52,849 nt of DNA from the NCBI GenBank assembly GCA_946482325.1, contig CAMLRA010000012.1, positions 1 through 52,849 of the forward strand. The letters are read 5' to 3'. The stretch comes from an uncultured Chromatiaceae bacterium. GTDB taxonomy: Bacteria > Pseudomonadota > Gammaproteobacteria > Enterobacterales > Alteromonadaceae. The translations under genes and the position numbers were made by a program. Position 1 is the stretch's first letter; each line of letters opens with the position of its first letter. Shown here one piece after another: positions 43,219 to 52,849 of this stretch. The notes beneath the pieces are model-generated. The model was not told the DNA's origin. It did not search any database and saw nothing but the letters and a program-made list of their open reading frames with translations.

Positions 43219-43243
43219 AAAAAAACCGGCACACAGGCCGGTT
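43219..43243 (-). terminator. Terminator after rho
   Basis: On the minus strand ACCGGC...GCCGGT with flanking A/T tracts: AAACCGGCC-TGTGT-GCCGGTTTTTTT, starting 7 bp after the rho stop. Confidence 0.88.
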
Positions 43244-43249
43244 TCGGGG

Positions 43250-44518
43250 TTAACTGTTCTTCGCCCGTTTCATCGAGTCGAAGAATTCGTCATTGGTCTT
43301 AGTCATCGACAGTTTATCGATGAGGAATTCCATGCAATCTGTCTCGTCCATCGGATTAAGGATTTTGCGCAGGATCCACATTTTTTGCAGTTCTTCCTGA
43401 CTGGTCAGCAATTCTTCACGGCGGGTACCTGAGCGGTTGAAATCGATGGCCGGGAATACACGGCGCTCCGCAATTTTCCGCGACAGATGCAGTTCCATGT
43501 TACCTGTACCTTTAAATTCTTCGTAAATGACTTCGTCCATTTTCGAACCGGTATCGACCAGTGCAGTGGCGATAATGGTCAGACTACCGCCTTCTTCAAC
43601 GTTGCGCGCCGCACCGAAGAAGCGTTTTGGTTTGTGCAGGGCGTTGGCGTCGACACCACCGGTCAGTACTTTGCCAGAACTTGGGATCACGGTGTTGTAA
43701 GCGCGGGCCAGACGGGTAATAGAGTCGAGTAAAATGATCACGTCTTTTTTGTGTTCAACCAAACGTTTGGCTTTTTCGATGACCATTTCAGCAACTTGCA
43801 CATGGCGGCTGGCCGGTTCGTCGAACGTAGACGCGACTACTTCACCTTTGACCATCCGTTGCATCTCGGTGACTTCTTCCGGACGCTCGTCAATCAGCAA
43901 CACCATCAGCACGCATTCCGGGTAATTGGAAGCAATAGACTGAGCGATGTTTTGTAACAGGATGGTTTTACCGGCTTTCGGCGGCGCGACAATCAGACCA
44001 CGCTGACCACGGCCAATCGGCGATGCCAGATCCAGGACTCGGGCGGTAATATCTTCTTTACTGCCGTTACCACGTTCCATCCGCAGGCGCGAATTGGCAT
44101 GTAACGGAGTTAAGTTTTCAAACAGAATTTTGTTGCGTGCCTGCTCCGGGCGGCCGAAGTTCACTTCATTGACTTTCAAGAGGGCGAAATACCGTTCACC
44201 TTCTTTTGGTGGCCGGATCAGGCCAGAGATGCTGTCGCCGGTACGCAGGTTAAAACGGCGGATTTGGCTTGGTGATACATAGATATCGTCGGGGCCGGCC
44301 AGATAAGAACTGTCGGCAGAACGCAGGAAACCAAAGCCATCGGACAGAATTTCCACAACACCGTCGCCGTAGATTTCTTCACCGTTTTTGGCGTGAGATT
44401 TCAGGATGGCGAAAATGATGTCCTGCTTGCGCAGACGGGCCATGTTTTCCAGACCCATGGACTCCGCCAGATCAACCAGCTCGTTAATCGGCTTCAGTTT
44501 CAGTTCGGTTAAATGCAT
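43250..44518 (-). CDS. rho: Transcription termination factor Rho
   Basis: 422 residues, nearly identical in layout to E. coli Rho (419). The ATG at 44518 gives MHLTELK, matching the family start. RNA-binding N-terminal domain ([30 protein letters not shown], about 62-90), Walker A APPKAGKT near 178-185, Walker [17 protein letters not shown]-loop and R-loop regions up to the end. The protein is a hexameric RNA-dependent ATPase ending transcription at unstructured C-rich RNA. It follows trxA on the same strand with a terminator between; the 150-bp leader is where rho autoattenuation is usually found. Confidence 0.98.
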   Translation of the reverse strand: MHLTELKLKPINELVDLAESMGLENMARLRKQDIIFAILKSHAKNGEEIYGDGVVEILSDGFGFLRSADSSYLAGPDDIYVSPSQIRRFNLRTGDSISGLIRPPKEGERYFALLKVNEVNFGRPEQARNKILFENLTPLHANSRLRMERGNGSKEDITARVLDLASPIGRGQRGLIVAPPKAGKTILLQNIAQSIASNYPECVLMVLLIDERPEEVTEMQRMVKGEVVASTFDEPASRHVQVAEMVIEKAKRLVEHKKDVIILLDSITRLARAYNTVIPSSGKVLTGGVDANALHKPKRFFGAARNVEEGGSLTIIATALVDTGSKMDEVIYEEFKGTGNMELHLSRKIAERRVFPAIDFNRSGTRREELLTSQEELQKMWILRKILNPMDETDCMEFLIDKLSMTKTNDEFFDSMKRAKNS

Positions 44519-44667
44519 ATTGATGGATTCTTGTGTATCAAAACGGAAAGAAAGCTTTTCGCTGAGCAAATGGGTAAGAGTTTGGATTGGTCAACGAACA
44601 AGCGGGTTTTAGAAAAGTTGCTGGATCACACCTTAGCAGGATAAGTTTTGGCCGTCTAGTTCAAACA

Positions 44668-44697
44668 AAAAAAAGGCGTATAAAAAATACGCCTTTT
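44668..44697 (-). terminator. Terminator after trxA
   Basis: AAAAGGCGTAT and ATACGCCTTTT pair over 11 bp; on the minus strand the stem is followed by TTTTTTTT. It separates trxA from rho, so rho has its own promoter. Confidence 0.92.
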
Positions 44698-44710
44698 CGT
44701 GGAAGTTCGC

Positions 44711-45037
44711 TTAGATATTACTATCCAGGAACTCTTTTAACTGGGTTTTTGACAGAGCGCCGACCTTCGTCGCTGCGACCTGGCCGTTTTTGAACAGCAG
44801 CAAAGTTGGGATGCCGCGGATCTGGAATTTTGGTGGTGTATTCGGGTTATGGTCGATGTTGACCTTGGCCACTGTGACTTTGCCTGAATATTCTTCCGCA
44901 ACGTCGTGCAGGATCGGTGCAATCATTTTGCAAGGACCACACCACTCAGCCCAGAAATCAACCAGCACCGGGCCTGCTGCCTGTAACACGTCCGCTTCAA
45001 AGCTGTCGTCGGTCACTTGTAAAATTTTATCGCTCAT
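44711..45037 (-). CDS. trxA: Thioredoxin 1
   Basis: 108 residues from the ATG at 45037 ([10 protein letters not shown]), with GGAGAG upstream. The active site WCGPC occupies 32-36 (Cys33 and Cys36). [16 protein letters not shown] and the cis-proline loop [11 protein letters not shown] match E. coli TrxA closely. It is the main cytoplasmic disulfide reductant. trxA next to rho and divergent from rhlB is a common gammaproteobacterial arrangement. The 164 bp between the trxA and rhlB starts should hold both promoters. Confidence 0.97.
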   Translation of the reverse strand: MSDKILQVTDDSFEADVLQAAGPVLVDFWAEWCGPCKMIAPILHDVAEEYSGKVTVAKVNIDHNPNTPPKFQIRGIPTLLLFKNGQVAATKVGALSKTQLKEFLDSNI

Positions 45038-45201
45038 TACTCTCTCCGCTGGGGCAGGGCCACTGAAACTGTGCGGCTGTGCTGCCATTATACCGAACCC
45101 GACCGCATTGCCGGTAAGGCCTGAATTTGCTGTTAAAAAACTCGCTTCAATTTTATCCGGACTGTTCCTTATTGCAAGCGCAACGGTTATGCTTAGTGGC
45201 T

Positions 45202-46488
45202 ATGAATAAAACACATCTCACGACACATAAGTTTGCCGACTTCGCACTGGCGCCTCAAATTCTCGAGGCCCTGACTACACAAGGCTACCAATATTGTACG
45301 CCCATTCAGGCGCAGACTTTGCCATTAGCACTGGCGGGCAAAGACATCGCCGGACAGGCCCAGACCGGCACCGGGAAAACCCTGGCCTTTCTGACTGCCA
45401 CTTTTCACTATCTACTGAATCATGAGCCAAAAGGTTCAGGTCAGCCGCGCGCTATTATTATGGCGCCGACCCGTGAACTGGCCGTGCAAATCCACAATGA
45501 CGCTGAAGCGCTGGCAAAAAGTGCCGGTTTTAAGCTTGCTTTGATTTATGGGGGCGAGGGTTACGATTCTCAACGCCAGATGCTGGAAAAAGGCGCCGAT
45601 ATTTTGATCGGCACCACGGGCCGGCTGATTGATTACCTGAAACAGGGCCTGTACGACTTGTCGCAAATCCAGGTGGTGGTGTTGGATGAAGCTGACCGCA
45701 TGTTTGACCTGGGTTTTATCAAAGACATCCGTTTTATGTTCCGCCGCATGCCGCCGGCCACTGAGCGCCTGAGCCTGTTGTTCTCTGCCACTTTATCTTA
45801 CAAAGTGCAGGAACTGGCGTTTGAACAGATGAACCAGCCTGAACACATTCATATCGCGCCGGAGCAAATGACCGGCAGCCGCATCACTGAAGAGCTGTTT
45901 TATCCGTCCAGCGAGCACAAAATTCCATTGTTGTTAACGCTGATGGAAGAAGAGTGGCCAGATAAAGCTATTGTGTTTGCCAATACCAAACACTGGTGCG
46001 AAGACATTTTCGCCTGGCTGGAAGCCGATGGCCATCGTGTGGGGATGTTAACCGGCGATGTGATCCAGAAAAAACGCTTAAAAATTCTCGATGATTTTAC
46101 CAGCGGCAAGCTGGATATTCTGGTGGCGACCGACGTCGCGGCCCGTGGCCTGCATATTCCGAAAGTCAGTCACGTGTTTAATTTCGACCTGCCGGACGAC
46201 TGCGAAGATTACGTGCACCGGATTGGCCGGACCGGCCGCGCCGGCGAAAGCGGCAAAGCCATCAGTTTTGCCTGCGAACGCTATGCGTTGAATCTGACAG
46301 CAATTGAAGACTACATCAAACATTCCATTCCGGTCACACAGTACGACGCCAACGCTTTATTGACGGATCTAGTGGTGCCAAAACCACGCGTGCGCCGCCG
46401 AATGGGACAACCAAGACCTGGCCAAAGCCGTACCGGTGGCCGTGGAACGCCGAATGGACCAAGACCAGCTCGCACCCGACCTCGTTGA
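45202..46488 (+). CDS. rhlB: DEAD-box RNA helicase RhlB
   Basis: 428 residues from the ATG at 45202 ([16 protein letters not shown], as in E. coli RhlB). Motifs in order: Q motif TPIQAQ, Walker [19 protein letters not shown] ([12 protein letters not shown]), [14 protein letters not shown] and HRIGRTGR. The C-terminal tail is rich in Arg and Pro ([13 protein letters not shown]...), as in other RhlB proteins that contact RNase E. It unwinds RNA as part of the degradosome. The last 35 bp overlap the gppA gene in another frame. The start has only a weak Shine-Dalgarno. Confidence 0.96.
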   Translation: MNKTHLTTHKFADFALAPQILEALTTQGYQYCTPIQAQTLPLALAGKDIAGQAQTGTGKTLAFLTATFHYLLNHEPKGSGQPRAIIMAPTRELAVQIHNDAEALAKSAGFKLALIYGGEGYDSQRQMLEKGADILIGTTGRLIDYLKQGLYDLSQIQVVVLDEADRMFDLGFIKDIRFMFRRMPPATERLSLLFSATLSYKVQELAFEQMNQPEHIHIAPEQMTGSRITEELFYPSSEHKIPLLLTLMEEEWPDKAIVFANTKHWCEDIFAWLEADGHRVGMLTGDVIQKKRLKILDDFTSGKLDILVATDVAARGLHIPKVSHVFNFDLPDDCEDYVHRIGRTGRAGESGKAISFACERYALNLTAIEDYIKHSIPVTQYDANALLTDLVVPKPRVRRRMGQPRPGQSRTGGRGTPNGPRPARTRPR

Positions 46489-47998
46489 GACCGGCTTTAT
46501 CCTGCCGGCGAGCACACAGCATCAGGATATCTATGCTGTGATTGATCTCGGCTCCAACAGCTTTCACATGTTGATGGTGAAAGTTGTTGGCGGCAGTGTG
46601 CAGGTGATTGGCCGGGTTAAACGCAAAGTGCGCCTGGCCAGTGGCCTGAATGACAGCCTGGTGCTCAGTAAAAAAGCCATGACGCGCGGCTGGGAATGTC
46701 TGGCGCTGTTCGCCGAACGGCTGCAGGACATCCCGTCTGAAAACATCCGCATTGTCGGTACTGCCACCTTACGTCTCGCTCATAACGTTAAAGTCTTTTT
46801 GACCGAAGCAGAAAAAATCCTTGGCCACCGCATCGAGGTCATTTCCGGCGAAGAAGAAGCCCGGCTGATTTATTTGGGCGTCGCTCATACCTCCAGTTCT
46901 GACAGTAACCGCCTGGTTATTGATATCGGTGGTGCGTCGACCGAAATGGTTATCGGCCATGGTTTTGCACCTTTGCATCTGGCCAGCCTGCATATGGGCT
47001 GTGTCACTTATCTCGACCGTTATTTCAGCGATGGTTTACTCAGCGAAGACAATTTTAATGCAGCCATTGCCGCGGCTGAGGCAGAAACTGCCAGTATCGC
47101 GCAACAATTCCTCAGCACCGGCTGGCAGCTGTCGGTAGGGGCGTCCGGTACAGTGCAGGCGATGCAGGAAATTCTGGTTGGTCAGGGCATGGATGAAGTC
47201 ATCACGCTGGCGCGACTGGAAACTATCATGCAACAGAGCATTGCTTGTGGCCAAATCGACAAACTCGACATTGTGGGTCTGGCGCAAGAGCGCAAGCAAG
47301 TATTTGCTTCGGGTCTGGCGATTCTGATCGGCTTGTTCCGGCAATTGCATATTCCCGGCATGACCTTGTCCGGCGGTGCGCTGCGCGAAGGTATTTTGTA
47401 TGGCATGCTGCCGCAGCTGCAGCATACCGATGTACGAAACCGTACCATAGCTAGTCTGATGGTGCGTTATTACATCGATCAGCAACATGCCAACCGCGTT
47501 GCTGAAATGGCGCTGCAACTGGCGCATCAGCTGCAGGACCAGTGGAATCTGGCCAAGTTTGAAGGCTTGAGTATGCTGCGGGCCGGCGCTTTATTGCATG
47601 AACTTGGCTTGCTGATCGAATACAAAAATCACCACCATCATGGTGCTTACATTATCAGCCATACCGAATTGCCGGGTTTTACCCGGGCGCAGCAGCAATT
47701 GCTGATGGCATTGGTGTTTAATCATCGTTCTGACATTCAGCGCGATATTATTGCCCGCCAGACCATGACATCAGTATTGTTAGCGGTGCGATTAACCCGC
47801 TTGTTGCGGCTGGCGGTGATTTTGTCGATGCGGCGTAAACATGAAGCATTGCCAGAAGTGCAGATCAGCGCACAGGCGGAAGTGCTAATCGTGGCGTTGC
47901 CTAAAGGCTGGCTGGAGCAACATCCGTTGATGCGGGCTGAGCTGGAGCAGGAAGTGGCATATCAACAAGCCGCTGGTTGGCAGTTACAGGTGCGCTAG
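46454..47998 (+). CDS. gppA: Guanosine pentaphosphate phosphohydrolase / exopolyphosphatase family
   Basis: 514 residues from the ATG at 46454; a GTG at 46436 is also open. ASKHA-fold phosphate loop [19 protein letters not shown] (about 26-44), second loop [17 protein letters not shown] and [10 protein letters not shown] match E. coli GppA through the whole length (recalled), including a C-terminal HD-like helical domain. It converts pppGpp to ppGpp and is active on polyphosphate. The start lies inside rhlB, as the rhlB-gppA order in E. coli suggests. It carries about 20 extra N-terminal residues relative to E. coli, encoded partly in the overlap. Confidence 0.93.
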   Translation: MDQDQLAPDLVETGFILPASTQHQDIYAVIDLGSNSFHMLMVKVVGGSVQVIGRVKRKVRLASGLNDSLVLSKKAMTRGWECLALFAERLQDIPSENIRIVGTATLRLAHNVKVFLTEAEKILGHRIEVISGEEEARLIYLGVAHTSSSDSNRLVIDIGGASTEMVIGHGFAPLHLASLHMGCVTYLDRYFSDGLLSEDNFNAAIAAAEAETASIAQQFLSTGWQLSVGASGTVQAMQEILVGQGMDEVITLARLETIMQQSIACGQIDKLDIVGLAQERKQVFASGLAILIGLFRQLHIPGMTLSGGALREGILYGMLPQLQHTDVRNRTIASLMVRYYIDQQHANRVAEMALQLAHQLQDQWNLAKFEGLSMLRAGALLHELGLLIEYKNHHHHGAYIISHTELPGFTRAQQQLLMALVFNHRSDIQRDIIARQTMTSVLLAVRLTRLLRLAVILSMRRKHEALPEVQISAQAEVLIVALPKGWLEQHPLMRAELEQEVAYQQAAGWQLQVR

Positions 47999-48017
47999 GG
48001 CGTGTTGGGTAAATAAC

Positions 48018-48042
48018 AAAAAGGCCGCAATTGCGGCCTTTG
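48018..48042. terminator. Bidirectional terminator between gppA and hemB
   Basis: AAAGGCCGCAA|TTGCGGCCTTT, an 11-bp perfect palindrome with A/T flanks, sits between convergent genes 20 bp after the gppA stop. Confidence 0.85.
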
Positions 48043-48058
48043 TCTTGACTGACAACTA

Positions 48059-49863
<1,805 letters not shown>

Positions 49864-49871
<8 letters not shown>

Positions 49872-50667
49872 CGGCGGTGATCCCGAATAACTTCAGGCTA
49901 TTGGCCCGGCTGGCGCTGGCTACCAGTGCGATATCCAGCTGCAGTAAAGCCGCGACTTTTGCCCCGATTGCGGGCAAAAATGCCGGCGCGTTGCGGCGGT
50001 TTTTCGGTTTGTCCGTTAAATTACGCGGTAACAAATAAGGTGCATCCGTTTCCAGGACCAGACGGTCCAGCGGTACAAATTTCAACGCTTGTTGTAAGTC
50101 CGTACCGCGCCGCTCGTCACAGAGCCAGCCGGTAATGCCGATATATAAACCCAAATCCAGATATGCCCGCAGCTGTGTGACATCACCGGTAAAACAATGG
50201 GCGATACCATGGTTTATCTGATGTGCTTGCAATAAATCGATTTGGTCGGCAAAAGCGTCCCGTTCATGCAAGTAAACCGCTTTTGCATGTTGTTTGGCAA
50301 GGGAAAGTTGTGCAGAAAACACACTGAGCTGTTGCTGTTTGGCCGAGAACATCCGGTTATAGTCCAGACCACATTCACCGACGGCGACGACTTCCGGCTG
50401 TTGTAACAACAGTTCGAGTTGTTGCAACCAGTCTGTACTGACATTATCGGCCTGGTGAGGATGTACCCCTGCGGTGAAAAAACAGCCAGGATGTTGAGTG
50501 CAGAATTGGAGATTGAGTAGAGTCTCAGTGAGATCACTGCTGATCAGCAATAATTCGCTGACGCCCGCCGCCTGGGCCTGACTGACGATGTCAGGCCGGT
50601 CCGGATCGAACTGGGCGCTGAATAAATTCACGCCCGCATCAAACCAACGGCTGGGGTCAGTCGACAC
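49864..50667 (-). CDS. tatD: TatD-family metal-dependent hydrolase/DNase
   Basis: 267 residues from a GTG at 50667 (MSTDPSRWFDAGVNL). The open frame continues upstream, but that part overlaps another gene and is not family sequence. The metal ligands of the TIM barrel are seen: FDAGVNL at the start (position usually D-I-G/A-V-N-L), GVHPHQA (about 68-74), Glu98 in GECGLDY, His in YLHERDAF, HCFTGD and ETDAPYLLPRN. TatD is a 3'-5' exonuclease linked by position to tatABC; it is not part of the translocon. It overlaps the upstream exported-protein gene by 11 bp and the GGDEF gene by 8 bp. Confidence 0.92.
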
Positions 50668-51145
50668 GACGGACCCGGATTTTGCGGTTACTGCGGCCGT
50701 TATCAAGCAGGAAAGAGCCGAAAGTCGCACGGGCGATAGTACAAACATCACCGGCTTTCACATCCAGCCGGCTGTCATCGGTCTGTAGCCAAATCTGACC
50801 ATTCTGCATAGTCACTTCGAGCCGGCCCTTAGACGTCATGCGGACCGCTTTGACCGTGAGTTTCAGGTCTTCTACCTGTTGTTCCGGAGCGCGGTTTTCC
50901 AGACCAAAATTCTGGACAGGATCTGCCACGACCTGCTCTGTTGGCGTTGCAGGCGTTGCAGGCGTTGCAGGCGTTGCAGGCGTTGCAGTGAGTGGCTGAG
51001 TGCTGCGAGCCAGTTGGTCGTAACATTGCAGCCGGGCATGGTCGGCTGTCAGCTTTAAGCAGTCTTGCAACGCAGTCGATAAATCAGCTGCCAGCACCGG
51101 GCTGCCTAACAGTAAAAATAGCGGCGCTGCGCTCAGAATTCGCAT
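50657..51145 (-). CDS. Exported protein, tandem paralogue 2
   Basis: 162 residues from the ATG at 51145, with AGGAGA upstream. Signal peptide cleaved near VLAAD. The mature N-terminus has L-Q-D-C-L-K-L-T-x-D-H-A-R-L-Q-C-Y-D, a Cys pair seen in many small periplasmic proteins. A low-complexity (ATP)n linker encoded by a 9-bp repeat follows. The C-terminal domain (about 90-162) has VEDLKLTVKAV, VTMQNGQIW, GDVCTIARATFGSFLL and ends RKIRVRRV. It is homologous along its length to the next gene upstream, at 51202-51708. Function unknown. It overlaps tatD by 11 bp. Confidence 0.82.
   Translation of the reverse strand: MRILSAAPLFLLLGSPVLAADLSTALQDCLKLTADHARLQCYDQLARSTQPLTATPATPATPATPATPTEQVVADPVQNFGLENRAPEQQVEDLKLTVKAVRMTSKGRLEVTMQNGQIWLQTDDSRLDVKAGDVCTIARATFGSFLLDNGRSNRKIRVRRVD
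50943..50987. repeat. 9-bp tandem repeat, five copies
   Basis: GGCGTTGCA repeated five times without a mismatch. In the minus-strand gene it encodes a run of Ala-Thr-Pro units in the linker after the signal peptide region. Unit length is a multiple of three, so copy-number changes keep the frame. Confidence 0.97.
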
Positions 51146-51201
51146 ATCTCTCCTAAGACCTAAGTGCCAGGGTGACGCCGCTCTCAACGGACGGCATGAT
51201 T

Positions 51202-51708
51202 TCAGCGGACCCGTTTAACCCGGATCGATTTAGTGCCTTGCTGACATTTCATCGTGTAAGAACCAAAAACACCGCTACTGATCACACAACTGTCGCCCTG
51301 ACTGACTTTCAGAAAACCATTATCGAGCTGCTGCCAGCGCTGGCCATTTTGCATCGTCAATACCAGTTTTTGCCGTGAATCTGTGCTGATGGCTTGCACC
51401 TGCACGCTCAGGTCCGCAATTTTTGACTCAATAGTCTCACCGCTGGTACCAAACAAGGCTTCATCACGGGCCGTTTTTGTTGGCTCAGTGACCTTGGCTG
51501 CTGACGCCGCTGCGACTGTAGCAGTTGATGGCACTGTCGCAGTGACATTTTTAGCACTGTGAGCATCAACATACTGGTCATAACACTTCAGGCGGGCGTT
51601 GGCGTCCGCAATAGCACGACACTGTTGCAGGCTTTCTGCGGCAGTGACTGACCCAATCAGGCCACAAAATAACAAGGCAACGAGCCTGCGCATATCAGCT
51701 TTTTTCAT
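51202..51708 (-). CDS. Exported protein, tandem paralogue 1
   Basis: 168 residues from the ATG at 51708, which has GGAAGAG before it. The ATG at 51693 would give MRRLVALLF, closer to the paralogue, and cannot be excluded. Signal peptide cleaved near VTAAES. LQQCRAIADANARLKCYDQYV matches the start of the paralogue. After a Thr/Ala-rich linker, the C-terminal domain holds IADLSVQVQAI, LTMQNGQRW, QGDSCVISSGVFGSYTM and ends KSIRVKRV. It is not recognised as a named family. The start lies inside the end of tatC, so it is co-translated with the Tat operon. Confidence 0.82.
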   Translation of the reverse strand: MKKADMRRLVALLFCGLIGSVTAAESLQQCRAIADANARLKCYDQYVDAHSAKNVTATVPSTATVAAASAAKVTEPTKTARDEALFGTSGETIESKIADLSVQVQAISTDSRQKLVLTMQNGQRWQQLDNGFLKVSQGDSCVISSGVFGSYTMKCQQGTKSIRVKRVR

Positions 51709-52483
51709 CAATGTTCTCTTCCGTGACTGCCTCGTCTGCCTCGTCTGCCTCGTCTGCCGGCCGCTCGTAGAAGCGACCCAGCCAGATACCAATTTCATAC
51801 AAAATGCACATGGGGACGGCCAACAGCGTTTGCGATAACACATCCGGCGGCGTTAAAAACATCGCGACGACAAAAGCGATGACAATGAAATATGGCCGCT
51901 TTTCAATCAGTGTCGCTCTGTCCATCACGCCGGACCAAATCAATAACAACATGGCCACCGGAATTTCGAAACTCAGGCCAAAGGCAAAAAACATCTGCAG
52001 GACAAAATCGAGATAGGTACTGATATCCGGCGCATTCACGACGCCTTCAGGCGTAACACTGGTGAAAAAGCCAAACACCAGCGGAAAGACAAAGAAATAA
52101 GCGAAGGAAATTCCCAAATAGAACAACAGCGTCGACGAAATGATCAGCGGCGCTATCAGATGTTTTTCTTTGTTATACAAGGCTGGCGCGACGAAGCTCC
52201 AGATTTGGTACAACACATAAGGAATGGCCAGTACAAAAGCGACGATAAACGTCAGTTTAAAGGGGACAAAAAAGGTCGAGGCAACGCCAGTCGCGATCAT
52301 CGTTGTGCCCTTCGGCAGTGATGCTAACAGCGGCATGGCCAGCAGGTGATAGATGTCATTGGCAAAATAGGCCAGACTCAAAAATAACAGAACCACGGCA
52401 GCAATAGATTTTAATAGCCGGTTTCGCAGTTCAATCAAATGCCCCATCAGGCTATTGGGATCATGTCGGAGTTTTTTGCTCAT
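51695..52483 (-). CDS. tatC: Sec-independent translocase subunit TatC
   Basis: 262 residues from the ATG at 52483 (MSKKLRHDPNSLMGHLIELRNRLLKS). Six membrane segments in the TatC order. The first cytoplasmic part with LIELRNRLL, the periplasmic FVAPALYNKEK and a FFFVFPLVFGFF-like fourth segment are hallmark features. TatC with TatB forms the receptor for twin-arginine signal peptides. The tail is unusual: after the last segment there is YERPADEADEADEAV, encoded by a 9-bp tandem repeat. The gene overlaps tatB by 23 bp and paralogue 1 by 14 bp. Confidence 0.97.
   Translation of the reverse strand: MSKKLRHDPNSLMGHLIELRNRLLKSIAAVVLLFLSLAYFANDIYHLLAMPLLASLPKGTTMIATGVASTFFVPFKLTFIVAFVLAIPYVLYQIWSFVAPALYNKEKHLIAPLIISSTLLFYLGISFAYFFVFPLVFGFFTSVTPEGVVNAPDISTYLDFVLQMFFAFGLSFEIPVAMLLLIWSGVMDRATLIEKRPYFIVIAFVVAMFLTPPDVLSQTLLAVPMCILYEIGIWLGRFYERPADEADEADEAVTEENIDEKS
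51729..51755. repeat. 9-bp tandem repeat, three copies, in tatC tail
   Basis: GCCTCGTCT occurs three times in a row; on the minus strand it encodes Asp-Glu-Ala units in the cytoplasmic C-terminal tail of TatC. In-frame length variation is possible. Confidence 0.9.
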
Positions 52484-52849
52484 GCGCTTGTGCTGTTGGT
52501 TGACCACTGGAAGGTGAGACGGCAGCTGGCGCCGACGGCGTTGTAACTGCAGGGGTTGTACTGACTGCCGCTGTAGCAGGTGGCAATTGTGCCGGGATGT
52601 CGGTCACAGGTTGTGCGGGCTTGCTATAAGGACTATTCACATCGGCGGCAGCCTGACGCAGTTCGGCCAGTGCATTGATTTCGTCTGCAGACAAACCGAG
52701 CAGGCCTTTTTCTTCAGCCTGCCGTAGTTTTTCGTGTAGTTCATGCACCCGCAACTCATCAGATAATTCAGATTTCATCTGATGGCCGAATTCACGGATA
52801 GAACGAATGGTGCCCGTTACAGTGCGGATAGCGCCGGGTAGCTTCTCCG
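52461..52849 (-). CDS. tatB: Sec-independent translocase subunit TatB, C-terminal part (cut by the right edge)
   Basis: The frame is open to the right edge: reading in from it gives EKLPGAIRTVTGTIRSIREFG then MKSELSDELRVHELHEKLRQAEEKG, the amphipathic helix of TatB. The N-terminal membrane segment and true start are beyond the window. The tail is a Pro/Ala/Thr-rich region without structure, as is common in TatB. The stop overlaps tatC by 23 bp. tatA would be expected just outside the window. Confidence 0.92.
   Translation of the reverse strand, partial: EKLPGAIRTVTGTIRSIREFGHQMKSELSDELRVHELHEKLRQAEEKGLLGLSADEINALAELRQAAADVNSPYSKPAQPVTDIPAQLPPATAAVSTTPAVTTPSAPAAVSPSSGQPTAQAHEQKTPT

Noticed and set aside
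50943..50987. CRISPR-like array
   Set aside because: The repeat unit is 9 bp without spacers and lies in a coding frame; it is a minisatellite.

Overview
The window is a 52.8 kb piece of gammaproteobacterial chromosome with no sign of phage, plasmid, insertion sequence, CRISPR or rRNA/tRNA genes. GC content is moderately high and even, and genes are densely packed on both strands. The housekeeping neighbourhoods (trxA facing rhlB-gppA, rho next to trxA, tatB-tatC-tatD-hemB, creBCD, cdd-deoA, an ndh-type NADH dehydrogenase) and families such as DUF3010 and a DUF3083-like protein point to a free-living aquatic member of the Alteromonadales/Rheinheimera group. That placement is inference from gene content and recalled protein similarity, not a database result.

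Layout. Positions 1-2990: the end of an MMPL/RND-type permease, a periplasmic LolA-like protein and an outer-membrane barrel form one operon, a likely trans-envelope lipid or hydrophobe transporter of unknown substrate. 3012-5249: TonB-dependent receptor. 5548-8090 (minus): methylthioribose kinase (mtnK), a VOC protein and a sialidase-fold protein. 8219-9919: two paralogous small lipoproteins flanking an arylamine N-acetyltransferase. 10165-13649: M19 dipeptidase, YaeR-type VOC protein, secreted alkaline-phosphatase-fold enzyme, AHSA1 protein. 13753-15815: Na+/alanine symporter overlapping a flavin reductase. 15825-18597: a discoidin-like secreted protein and a WG-repeat membrane protein. 18860-20936: NodB deacetylase, DUF3010, a small ORF and a TPR-like protein. 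21074-24394: LysR regulator, glutaminase, NCS2 purine permease. 24421-27175: a methionine-salvage cluster, mtnB divergent from a YbdL-type aminotransferase and a YafV-type omega-amidase, with a convincing MetJ operator in front of mtnB.

27320-31198: a 1292-residue lipoprotein with about seven cadherin/Ig-like repeats ahead of an M9 collagenase-type metalloprotease. 31351-36152: MFS transporter, then creD, creC and creB on the minus strand. A four-fold 11-bp repeat before creD is very likely the CreB operator. 36360-38125: cdd-deoA pyrimidine salvage. 38290-41527: acyltransferase-like membrane protein, isochorismatase-like hydrolase, ThpR, and an internally duplicated protein of unknown function. 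41685-47998: ndh, rho, trxA, rhlB and gppA. 48059 to the right edge (minus): tatB(partial)-tatC-two tandem paralogous exported proteins-tatD-GGDEF cyclase-hemB, a tightly overlapping operon.

The best-supported regulatory observations are the MetJ met-box array at 25050-25081 and the creD repeat array at 33927-33964. The most interesting protein-level items are the collagenase lipoprotein architecture, the paralogous pair embedded in the tat operon, the lipoprotein pair around the N-acetyltransferase, and the MMPL/LolA-like/barrel operon.
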